A DNA stretch of 22,898 nucleotides. It comes from CAIXTV01 sp037144095. Lineage in GTDB: Bacteria > Bacteroidota > Bacteroidia > Bacteroidales > CAIXTV01. Under the pieces are notes generated by a model that was given only the letters and a program-made list of their open reading frames with translations, had not been told where the DNA came from and ran no database searches. Positions within the stretch are counted from its first letter, which is position 1. Every line of letters begins with the position of its first letter. Location of the stretch: assembly GCA_037144095.1 (NCBI GenBank), contig JBAWXL010000034.1, positions 1 to 22,898 of the forward strand. The letters are read 5' to 3'. The translations under genes were made by a program, and so were the position numbers. Below are positions 16,701 through 22,898 of this stretch, piece by piece.

Positions 16701-17703
16701 TTCTGTCACCATTCCATCGATACCGGCAGGCTCTAGCAGAATCACACTTAACCTGAATTTGCCCATTGCTAATGATTTACGTTTAGGCGTAACAGCAAAC
16801 ACCGCATTTTATCGCGATAACATCACCGGCGGTGCTGGCTATCCTTTCACTATCCCCGGAAAGATTTCTATCAAATCCTCTACCGCTACTCAAAACCCAA
16901 CCAATTATTACTACTATTATTACGATTGGGAAATTAAAGACCCAAATTGTTCCAGCCCACGTGTACTTGTTACTGCAAATATCCTCGACAATCCTGTTGC
17001 TAACATTACCCCTTCAAGTAATGCTACCTTTTGTCAGGGCGATTCTGTAATTCTTAATGCAAGTACAGGTTCAGGTTTTATTTATCAATGGTTTGAAAAC
17101 ACTGTAATCATTCCCGGAGCTACCAATTCTTCCTATGTAGCTACTCATGCCGGCAATTATACAGTGAATGTTTCAAATAATTGTGGCAATCTTACTTCTA
17201 ATGCTCAAAGCGTAACGGTAAATCCTGTTCCAACAACTCCTCTTGTTACTCAAACTGACGTAAGCTTACATTCTTCGTCTCCAACAGGAAACCAATGGTA
17301 TTCAACTCCTCCTCCAACTTTAATTGTTGGAGCTACAAACCAAACGTTTACTCCAACCACAACCGGCATTTATTATGTTGTCGTAACCGATAGCAATGCT
17401 TGTTCCTCACCGGCATCTAACACAGTCTATGTTGTTGCCGGAATCAACGAGAATTCAAACAATGATTTTAGCATTATTCCAAATCCAAATCAGGGAAGTT
17501 TTAAACTTCAATTGAATAAGTCTTATTATGGCAAAATCAATCTGATGATTACAAATACTCTTGGACAAATGGTTTATGCTAAACAAATTGATGCCTTACC
17601 TACTCAACAAATAAGTCTTAATTCTCTTGAAAATGGAGTCTATTTCCTCAATATTAGAAACGAAAATATGAATATTACCCGAAGATTGGTCATCGAGAAA
17701 TAG
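13744..17703 (+). CDS. Secreted M4 family (thermolysin-like) metalloprotease with PKD, CUB and T9SS type A sorting domains
   Basis: A 1319-residue zinc endopeptidase precursor. The signal peptide covers about 1-24 (ending SSLNAQ). An FTP/PepSY-type propeptide follows to about 235, and the M4 catalytic domain runs from about 250 to 568. Zinc and catalytic residues are H387, E388 and H391 in HEITHGVTEHT, and E411 in GALNEGFSDIFG, 20 residues later as in thermolysin. Y402 and H475 (GGVHTNSGVVNYW) match the thermolysin substrate-stabilising residues, so the site looks complete. Then come a PKD domain (about 574-652, WYFGDGT), a CUB-like domain (about 660-776), a second PKD (about 783-861, WNFGDGT), Ig-like modules, a beta-rich domain (about 925-1065), and a sorting domain with PNP near 1246-1248. 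It is expected to be exported and to degrade proteins outside the cell. It is divergent from the PNGase F-like gene across the 41-bp array. Confidence 0.95.
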   Translation: MSKSKSFLIVLAFAFQFIHSSLNAQEYQGAAAQNLVKGAEKVIIDPNFSIPAYIKFMSDTEIDFSIWEKWMKSNFKLSQDIGFVLINNEKDNLGFTHYRYAETYQSKIIMGADLVLHVKKGKVSSLNGKLYANLQTNQGNFISEDIALQKALKFVNASTYKWQIPSEEAFIKKSNSDENASYFPKGELMMVPENGNFSSHKYVTAYRFDIYAAKPVSRKYVFVNAFTGETIFALDRIHSENYEINSNATGTAITRYSGTRSFTTDSYNGSYRLRETGRGNGIETYNMLKGTTYSAAVDFTDADNTWNNVNANMDEVAADAHWGAEVTYDFYYTKFNRSSVDNNGFLLKSYVHYDSNYVNAFWDGTQMNYGDGDATHSPLTALDICGHEITHGVTEHTANLIYQAESGALNEGFSDIFGTCIEFYGKPPLTPNWLMGEDIGTPFRSMSNPNAYNQPDTYNGTNWASLTGGDNGGVHTNSGVVNYWFYLLCVGGSGTNDNGAAFTVTTITMDKATAIAYRTLTYYLTSASTYADARMYSLLAVQELYGGCSTEAQQVTNAWHAVGVGAAWVSTQPQSDFNVCPTTFNTLPATVQFNNLSTYSNTFTWYFGDGTTSTLMNPTHNYTANGNYDVKLVSNGGTCGIDSVTKISYISVDPANASILLMPATGTGTTLTTCNGRLYDNGGCGNYTDNTDGTLTIAPIGANNLTLHFNSFSFEDNYDFLYVYNGASTASAQVAGSPFTGSTIPADITSSGGSITLRQTSDQGVNSSGFELEWTCTTPTVPPVANFSANVTATCTGVVAFTDLSTNGPISWLWNFGDGTTSTQQNPIHAYTTNGTYSIMLKVTNNFGNNIDTVLNMVSVSMPNAPTTTSVTHCGAASVTLTATGNATLNWYDAPIGGNLVDTGSTFVTPVLSNITNYYVASETSPASQYTGKTNNTTSGSYNATNQGLIFDCFAAVKLVSVKVYVQTAMTNVVVQLRNSANAVLNSVTIPSIPAGSSRITLNLNLPIANDLRLGVTANTAFYRDNITGGAGYPFTIPGKISIKSSTATQNPTNYYYYYYDWEIKDPNCSSPRVLVTANILDNPVANITPSSNATFCQGDSVILNASTGSGFIYQWFENTVIIPGATNSSYVATHAGNYTVNVSNNCGNLTSNAQSVTVNPVPTTPLVTQTDVSLHSSSPTGNQWYSTPPPTLIVGATNQTFTPTTTGIYYVVVTDSNACSSPASNTVYVVAGINENSNNDFSIIPNPNQGSFKLQLNKSYYGKINLMITNTLGQMVYAKQIDALPTQQISLNSLENGVYFLNIRNENMNITRRLVIEK

Positions 17704-17724
17704 GATTCTGGATTTATTTCAACT

Positions 17725-17761
17725 AAAGCGGCTTAGGTTCTTCAACTTAAGCCGCTTTTTT
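17725..17761 (+). terminator. Rho-independent terminator of the metalloprotease gene
   Basis: AAAGCGGCTTA (17725-17735) pairs with TAAGCCGCTTT (17748-17758). Inside, G17736-T17747 wobble and GTT/AAC continue the stem around a CTTC tetraloop, giving 15 pairs. Six Ts follow (17756-17761). It starts 21 bp after the stop codon. It also lies about 50 bp beyond the stop of the convergent gene, where its opposite strand gives a weaker T-rich tail, so it may act in both directions. Confidence 0.9.
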
Positions 17762-17811
17762 ATAATACTAAAATTGCTAAGGATATGACTATTAATTATA
17801 AAAGAAAAGAA

Positions 17812-20670
17812 TTACCTGAAAAGTGTTACACTTCCACTAATATCTTTCTCCTTTAAATCATAACCGCTTCTTTCCTTATACTTTATAAGCCAATAATACA
17901 CTCCCTCTTGTGCTTCCTTGCCTTTATAAGTTCCGTCCCATCCTGCCTCCATATCCATAGTCGTATAAATAACTTCGCCCCAACGATTGAACACATACAT
18001 CGTCAGGCTTTCTATTCCAATATGAGATGATTTAAATATATCATTCTTAGTGTCTCCATTTGGAGTAAATGCACTTGGCACCCAAATTTGATTGCATGGA
18101 TCGAATATGACTGAATCAGAAGCAATGCAACCGCTGTTGTTTACCACTAACCAATAGAGTCCGGCGGAAGACACTGTAAAAGTATTCGAGGTACTGCCAT
18201 CGCTCCATAAAAATGATCCTGCTAAATTGCCGGCGCTTAAAATTACCTGATCGCCCTCACATATTATTTGATCAAGTCCTAAATTAACTGTTTGATGAGG
18301 TATGACGTTAATGAAAATACTTGCCGAGTCCCGACAGTTGTTAACCGTTCCTGTGACATAATACCAGCTTGAAGAAAAAGGAGTAACCACTATGCTGTTG
18401 GTGGTGATGCTTGTATTCCAATTGTAAGAAGTTAAAGGAATATTGCTCGCTGCTGATAAAGTGCTTGCATCTCCTTCGCAAATTGGATTAATGCTCGCCG
18501 TTATGCTCACTACGGGCAAAGGATTTACAGTTACATTAATAAATGCAGTATCAATACACTGATTTAACTCTCCAACTACAAAAAATGGGGATGTAACAGC
18601 AGGTTTAGCAAAAATGCTGGTCGTTGTTGCATTACTCGACCATGTAAAATTAGTTAAAGGCAAATTACTTGAAGCCGTAAGTGCAATTGAATCGCCAAAA
18701 CAAATTGCAGGGTTAGTTGGCGATATACTTACCTGAGGAATCGGATTTACTGTGACCACAACACTTGCAGAATCATAACACAAATTGCTTGTTCCTATCA
18801 CCTTAAAGGAAATAGTATTAGGAGGCGAAACTCTTATTGAATCCCCAATCAGCCCATTGTCCCAGCTAAAAGTGCTTCCTCCGATATTACTCGAAGCATG
18901 CAAAGTAATCGAATCTCCAACGCAAATTGAAGGACTTAGTGGGGTGATTTGAATAACTGGTATCGGGTTCACTGTAACCGTAACACTTGCCGTGTCCGTG
19001 CATCCTAAGGCTGTGCCCGTAACTATATAAGTTGCACTTGCAGCAGGACTAACCGTAACCGGACTTCCGTTTAAATTTCCGGGCATCCAATTGTAAGTAG
19101 TTCCAACAATATCACTCGTTGCGCTGAGTGTGCTTGACCCTCCAACGCATATTGCTGTAGGCGTGGCAGTAGCTGTAACAACAGGATGTGGATTAACAGT
19201 CAATGCAACCGTAGATGTCCCTGTGCAGCCAACAGCAGTTCCTGTTACCGTATAATTGGTGGTGGCGGCTGGGCTAACACGCACTGAACTCCCCACAAGG
19301 TTTCCGGGCATCCAATTATAGGTGGTACCCACAACAGTGCTTGTCGCGCTGAGGGTGCTTGAATCTCCGACACAAATTACAGATGGGGTGGCGGTGGAAG
19401 TTACTACGGGATTTGGTTTAACTGTGACAGTTACGGTTGATGTTCCCGTGCATCCTAAAGCTGTCCCGGTTACCGTATAGGTCGTTGTGGTGGTCGGACT
19501 AACAGAAACTGAACTCCCTGTTAAATTCCCCGGCATCCAGTTGAAGGTAGTTCCAGCAACGGTGCTTGTTGCCGTAAGCGTGGTCGAAGTCCCCATGCAA
19601 ATAGCTGCCGGTGAGGCAGTAGAACTCACAATAGGATGAGGATTAACCATAACTGTAACCGTTGAAGTTCCGGTACATCCGGCAGCTGTTCCTGCTACTG
19701 TATAAATAATAGAGCTGGGAGGATTTACTGTAACTGAACTCCCAATAAGGTTACCCGGCGTCCAATTGAAAGTGGTGCCTGCCACATTGCTTGTAGCAGT
19801 CAGGCTACTGCTCGAACCACTGCAAATGGTCGATGGAACCGCAGAAGGGGTAATAATTGGTACTGGACTAACCGTAACCACAATCGTATCGGTATGTACG
19901 CACACTTCCTGAAAGAAAATATCATCCAGCGCAAAATCATTTGAACCTGCATTGGTACTTTGATCAACAATCGTGATAACTCCCGATGTATTGGCTCCCG
20001 AATTCCATGTAACGGCAAAGTTCGACCATATACCCCCGTTTAGCGGAGCATTATGCACTGGTCCTATCAAAACACCATTGATAGAAAACTGCAATTGTGC
20101 CTGATCTCCGTTATTTAAAGTGGGAAGCAGTGAGGCTACCCATGCCGAAAAATTATAATTCGTATTAGGGTTTAATGCAATGGTTTCTGTCCAAACAATG
20201 GTGTTTGCCACTGAAGCTCCATTGCAAACAAACATCAGCCCAGTACCCGTTGTATGGTCGCCAAACGACATAAAATTGCTGTGAGTGGCATTTGGATTGT
20301 TCGAAACCATATAAGTCCCGGCAACTGACAATGGACCCCATGAGCCTCCTGCCGGAGGTCCATAACTACTTGTGAAACCGGTGTTTCCTGCCGAAAAATT
20401 TCCGTTAACAATCAAATCTCCACTCATTAAAGTGCCCGTTAAAGCGTATGTACCGCTCGTGCCAACGGTGATGTTTTGAGTTGTTGACCCTCCCGGGCTC
20501 CACAAATAAGATGTATAATTTGCAGGCCCGTGAAGTACTAAAGTAGAAGGACTACAGATGCTTGTATCGTTTCCTAAAGTGAAATTGCACTGTGCTTTAA
20601 GCTTTGAAGAAATAATTGAAACAACTGCTATTATTGTAATAATGATTACATATTGAATAGATTTGTTCAT
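17812..20670 (-). CDS. Ig-like repeat protein with gliding-motility type (T9SS type B) C-terminal domain
   Basis: A 952-residue exported protein. The signal peptide covers about 1-26 (ending SSKLKAQ). An Ig-like segment (about 27-80) precedes a jelly-roll-like domain (about 84-257, DLIVNGNFSAGNTGF to FALDDIFFQE). Eight Ig/PKD-like repeats follow; their ICxG motifs are at 282, 357, 432, 507, 582, 656, 730 and 803, so the first five are exactly 75 residues apart. The first four are closely similar (T(T)(F/Y)NWxPGNLxGS, GCTxTxxV). The C-terminal domain (about 861-952) has VPSAFTPNGDTKNDIF, NRWGEVIY, GWDGTYKG and GVYYWLI, the hallmarks of type B T9SS sorting (CHU_C/gliding-motility C-terminal domain). 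No enzyme motif is seen. An adhesin or surface structural role is inferred. It converges on the metalloprotease gene. Confidence 0.93.
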   Translation of the reverse strand: MNKSIQYVIIITIIAVVSIISSKLKAQCNFTLGNDTSICSPSTLVLHGPANYTSYLWSPGGSTTQNITVGTSGTYALTGTLMSGDLIVNGNFSAGNTGFTSSYGPPAGGSWGPLSVAGTYMVSNNPNATHSNFMSFGDHTTGTGLMFVCNGASVANTIVWTETIALNPNTNYNFSAWVASLLPTLNNGDQAQLQFSINGVLIGPVHNAPLNGGIWSNFAVTWNSGANTSGVITIVDQSTNAGSNDFALDDIFFQEVCVHTDTIVVTVSPVPIITPSAVPSTICSGSSSSLTATSNVAGTTFNWTPGNLIGSSVTVNPPSSIIYTVAGTAAGCTGTSTVTVMVNPHPIVSSTASPAAICMGTSTTLTATSTVAGTTFNWMPGNLTGSSVSVSPTTTTTYTVTGTALGCTGTSTVTVTVKPNPVVTSTATPSVICVGDSSTLSATSTVVGTTYNWMPGNLVGSSVRVSPAATTNYTVTGTAVGCTGTSTVALTVNPHPVVTATATPTAICVGGSSTLSATSDIVGTTYNWMPGNLNGSPVTVSPAASATYIVTGTALGCTDTASVTVTVNPIPVIQITPLSPSICVGDSITLHASSNIGGSTFSWDNGLIGDSIRVSPPNTISFKVIGTSNLCYDSASVVVTVNPIPQVSISPTNPAICFGDSIALTASSNLPLTNFTWSSNATTTSIFAKPAVTSPFFVVGELNQCIDTAFINVTVNPLPVVSITASINPICEGDASTLSAASNIPLTSYNWNTSITTNSIVVTPFSSSWYYVTGTVNNCRDSASIFINVIPHQTVNLGLDQIICEGDQVILSAGNLAGSFLWSDGSTSNTFTVSSAGLYWLVVNNSGCIASDSVIFDPCNQIWVPSAFTPNGDTKNDIFKSSHIGIESLTMYVFNRWGEVIYTTMDMEAGWDGTYKGKEAQEGVYYWLIKYKERSGYDLKEKDISGSVTLFR

Positions 20671-20707
20671 GCTAAATAATTTAGATTACTAAAAATATTT
20701 ATTTTGG

Positions 20708-20715
20708 CAAAGATA
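20708..20715 (-). promoter_or_regulatory. Putative -7 promoter box of the type B repeat-protein gene
   Basis: The minus strand reads TATCTTTG followed by CC, an exact TAnnTTTG match. A start near 20701 leaves a leader of about 31 nt before the ATG at 20670. The nearest upstream TTG is about 30 bp away, too far for a standard -33 element. Confidence 0.45.
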
Positions 20716-20845
20716 CAAAAAATCTAAGGAATTATAGGTGAAAATCAACTTTGTTAACTCTTTTTCACACTTGCCTTGAAGAAATTACAATTTAATCGCA
20801 ATTCCTCTCAGTTCACTTAATATTAAACCACTGATTCAATGCTCA

Positions 20846-21778
20846 TCAAGCAATCACCGAATTCAGCACAATAGGCTCACGCGTTACCACAGTCACCGCA
20901 TTAACCTTCACTAAATTCCCTTTCGTAACCACCTGATTATAATCCGTAGCTTTCATCCCTTTTGCCACATACCGCCCATTTGCATCCGTATAAACTGTCT
21001 TCGTCCGTCCCCCATTAACAGGTATAAATTTCACTTTCGCCCTGTTCACAGGCTTTCCGTCTTTTGTCGTAACCAAGCCCGAAACCTCTGTTTGCATAGC
21101 AGCATGGTGCATGGCAGCCAACAACAACGAAGCAGTATAATCCTTTGCCTTAGCAGGATTTGAAATTTTATAAATCAATTTCCCTGCCTTTAGGGTAGGC
21201 GAAACATAAATGGTCCAATAATCATTATAAAGCTTCATATCATCCGCCGTAGTGCTCGAGCGCAATTGCCTTAAGATCGTCTGAGTGTCATTATCGGCTT
21301 TGATGCTTGCAAAAGCGGCCACCAAAGCATCTTGCATTGCAATTGTCATCCCCTTAGTTTCCAAAACTGTATGATTTCTGGCAATATTCTGATTCAGAGT
21401 GATGCCTGCCAAAAGCAAACCCTCAGTATTACCTTTACTAATGGCACTACGCACAGCATGAAGACCCATGTCCGCCACCATTACATCCAATCCCGTGCCT
21501 GCATTATTAAAAAATATTTCTGCCGGATTCAGCAAAGCCCGCAAACCGTAACTATTCTTAATCACATTAAAAGTAACCGTTTTCATTTGATTAATAATAA
21601 CTACAGGTCGAACTACTGCTTCCACCTCCTCGGTTTTCGCCAAAAAGTTAGCCGGAAAAGGCGCGTGGAAATCTATATATGGTGCAAAGTCAGAAGCATC
21701 TCTGACCAATGAAATCTGAAGACTACCCCCCATTATTGGCAGATCTTCTATTCTACCCTGAAACAATTTTTTATCCAT
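20846..21778 (-). CDS. Hypothetical protein with carboxypeptidase-regulatory-like C-terminal domain
   Basis: A 310-residue protein from the ATG at 21778; a TTG four codons upstream is possible but less likely. There is no signal peptide, membrane segment or sorting domain, so it is probably cytoplasmic. Residues 1-230 are of no family I recognise. They are rich in Ala, Thr and Asn and read as mixed alpha/beta, with an alanine-rich helix near 213-228 (SLLLAAMHHAAMQ). Residues about 231-304 (VSGLVTTKDGKPVNRAKVKF, then TDANGRYVAKGM) match the CarboxypepD_reg-like beta-sandwich that is widespread in Bacteroidota. Its presence on a protein without an export signal is unusual. It has its own well-formed promoter and is separated by 175 bp from the next gene on the same strand, so it is likely transcribed alone. 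Confidence 0.8.
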   Translation of the reverse strand: MDKKLFQGRIEDLPIMGGSLQISLVRDASDFAPYIDFHAPFPANFLAKTEEVEAVVRPVVIINQMKTVTFNVIKNSYGLRALLNPAEIFFNNAGTGLDVMVADMGLHAVRSAISKGNTEGLLLAGITLNQNIARNHTVLETKGMTIAMQDALVAAFASIKADNDTQTILRQLRSSTTADDMKLYNDYWTIYVSPTLKAGKLIYKISNPAKAKDYTASLLLAAMHHAAMQTEVSGLVTTKDGKPVNRAKVKFIPVNGGRTKTVYTDANGRYVAKGMKATDYNQVVTKGNLVKVNAVTVVTREPIVLNSVIA

Positions 21779-21835
21779 AACATTTATCAATTTATAGTTT
21801 ATTAATTTTGCCCCTTAAGCTCTGCTTAATTTTTG

Positions 21836-21864
21836 CAAATATAGGCTTTTTTTTTAACATCAAA
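21836..21864 (-). promoter_or_regulatory. Putative promoter of the 310-residue gene (-7 and -33 boxes)
   Basis: The minus strand has TATATTTG at 21836-21843 followed by CA, and TTTG at 21861-21864. The 17-bp spacing fits the TTG-N17-23-TAnnTTTG consensus described for Flavobacterium. A start near 21829 gives a leader of about 51 nt. This is the best two-part promoter match in the window. Confidence 0.6.
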
Positions 21865-22055
21865 CTTTTTTTTAAAATATTTTTTCTAGTCTTTTTATTT
21901 TATTTAGTATGAAACAATAAAAACTACCGATTCGCTGATTCCTTAATTCTTAAAATTCTAAAAATCTGTGCAATAAAAGGCAATAGAAGTTAATATAGGT
22001 AGATGAAAAAATCTCAACAGAAACATGTCTTGATTTTACATTTCTAATCATTGTT

Positions 22056-22142
22056 GTCTGACTAATCTTTATTTCGTCCCAAATGAAACTTTAATTCAAC
22101 TCAGCACTTTTCTTTACCGATATATAATCCCACCAGGATAGC
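22056..22142 (+). repeat. Direct repeat, copy 1 (at least 86 bp)
   Basis: Bases 22088-22142 are identical, 55 of 55, to 22844-22898. Upstream, 22056-22087 aligns to 22813-22843 with several substitutions and one indel, starting at GTCTGACTA against GTCCGACTA. Homology ends in this copy only because the second copy is cut by the window edge, so the true repeat may be longer. Confidence 0.92.
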
Positions 22143-22243
22143 CGATTTTCCCAAATTCCTTGTCCTGTAAGGACATAATATCGGTAGAGATATTGATAAC
22201 TATTAGATGTAAGCCCCATCGGGGCGAAATATTCCGATATACC
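22115..22243. repeat. Cluster of three REP-like palindromic units sharing an ATATCGGTA tail
   Basis: Unit 2: TGTCCT (22161-22166), GTA loop, AGGACA (22170-22175), then ATATCGGTA at 22178-22186. Unit 3: GCCCC (22213-22217), ATC loop, GGGGC (22221-22225), then a degenerate tail ATATTCCGATATACC. Unit 1 is inverted: TACCGATAT at 22115-22123 precedes a weak ATCC/GGAT palindrome. A palindrome next to a tail of the (GAA)ATATCGGTA type recalls intergenic repeats I have seen in Bacteroidota genomes; that resemblance is from memory. Confidence 0.6.
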
Positions 22244-22463
22244 TAGCAATAAAGACAATCATCCATATTTAAGATTTTTTCCCCGAAAACAATGTTAAAA
22301 ATCGGTGAATCTGTGGCTATTTTTTGTTTTCACATACTTTTCAAAGCGAGATGAACAATGAATACTAATTTATTCACAATGAATTTCGCGTTTTTAATTT
22401 AACTTTAAAATCCGCCTTCTTTGAAGATGCTTATGTTCTTATTTTATATCTTTTTGCTCATTT

Positions 22464-22597
22464 AATAAAGTAATAAGGTTTGATTTTCGGGTCATACATT
22501 ATTGTTACTAAAATAATAAAGTTAATTAGCTGTAACCTTATTACCTTAGTAACAATAATCAATATCGCTCTTTTTTATCTAACCTTATTACCTTATT
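22464..22597. repeat. Nested inverted repeat, 134 bp
   Basis: The inner hairpin spans 22498-22559. ATTATTGTTACTAA (22498-22511) is perfectly complementary to 22546-22559, and the stem continues with 10 of 13 pairs (22512-22524 with 22533-22545) around an eight-base loop. The outer arms 22464-22480 and 22581-22597 pair at 16 of 17 positions. The motif AACCTTATTACCTTA occurs at 22534-22548 and again at 22581-22595, so the inner and outer right arms share sequence. No ORF lies inside. Confidence 0.88.
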
Positions 22598-22812
22598 TAG
22601 CTCTTTGGACTTATCTTTCATGCCACCGCCTTTGATGGTGATAATTGACTCTTTTTCTGTTTATATGAAATATCTCAACCATTTGCATCTGATTTTTTCA
22701 AAATCGATTTAAACAATGTAACTACTCCGAAAAAGCTTATAGTTGAAATGATTAAAACAATGCTACTGATTACTCAGATTATCAAAGTATTTTAAATTAG
22801 AAATCCATTATA

Positions 22813-22898
22813 GTCCGACTATTTATATTTCATTCTAAATGTGACTTTAATTCAACTCAGCACTTTTCTTTACCGATATATAATCCCACCAGGATAGC
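22813..22898 (+). repeat. Direct repeat, copy 2 (cut by window edge)
   Basis: This copy pairs with the one at 22056-22142, 756 bp away in the identical part (22844-22898). It includes TACCGATAT at 22871-22879, the inverted tail of a REP-like unit, so the repeated block includes part of that family. Confidence 0.92.

Larger units (their letters stand above)
21865..22898. other. Gene-free AT-rich region rich in repeats
   Basis: No open frame with coding character is seen over about 1 kb, and no tRNA or rRNA is recognised. The region holds a direct repeat pair (22056-22142 and 22813-22898), REP-like palindromes (22115-22243) and a nested inverted repeat (22464-22597). The remainder shows nothing I can name. 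Confidence 0.6.

Noticed and set aside
21332..21712. Plus-strand ORF of 126 codons opposite the 310-residue gene
   Set aside because: It is antisense to a frame with a promoter and a recognisable C-terminal domain, and its translation shows no domain or repeat.
22056..22898. Complete insertion sequence
   Set aside because: No transposase frame lies between the direct repeats and no terminal inverted repeat with target duplication was seen.

Overview
The window looks like chromosomal DNA from a member of the Bacteroidota. Four large secreted proteins end in type IX secretion (T9SS) sorting domains: three type A ('PNP' motif, GVY(M/F)L-type ending) and one type B (gliding-motility C-terminal type). 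Most genes are preceded by the TAnnTTTG -7 box of this phylum, the DNA is AT-rich, and Shine-Dalgarno signals are not obvious. The genus cannot be told from the window.

Layout. 1-2304 (minus): two adjacent, paralogous membrane-anchored class III cyclases with adenylate-type specificity residues; the first runs off the window edge. 2402-2653 (minus): a decayed N-terminal fragment of an adenine-type DNA methyltransferase. 2675-3145: non-coding, with a promoter-like box feeding straight into a double hairpin with a T8 tract (candidate small RNA or attenuator). 3145-3585: about 21 units of a 21-bp repeat, possibly coding a seven-residue Ala/Lys-rich repeat. 3692-9502 (minus): 1936-residue adhesin-like T9SS protein with nine domains of about 135 residues. 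9593-13033 (minus): peptide-N-glycosidase F (PNGase F)-like enzyme with a LamG-like domain lodged inside the catalytic region. 13164-13450: seven units of a 41-bp repeat that contain no stop codon in any frame on either strand. 13744-17703 (plus): M4 (thermolysin-family) metalloprotease with PKD, CUB and Ig-like domains. 17725-17761: strong terminator between convergent genes. 17812-20670 (minus): type B T9SS repeat protein. 20846-21778 (minus): 310-residue protein of unknown function with a carboxypeptidase-regulatory-like C-terminal domain. 21865-22898: about 1 kb without genes, holding REP-like palindromes, a direct repeat of at least 86 bp (55 bp identical), and a nested inverted repeat.

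How it may work together (inference). The PNGase F-like enzyme and the metalloprotease are divergently transcribed across the 41-bp array, and both should be exported by the T9SS. Together they could remove N-glycans from glycoproteins and cleave the polypeptide. The two repeat-rich T9SS proteins would be surface adhesins or matrix proteins. The cyclases are a separate signalling pair. No T9SS machinery, tRNA, rRNA, transposase or cas gene is visible.
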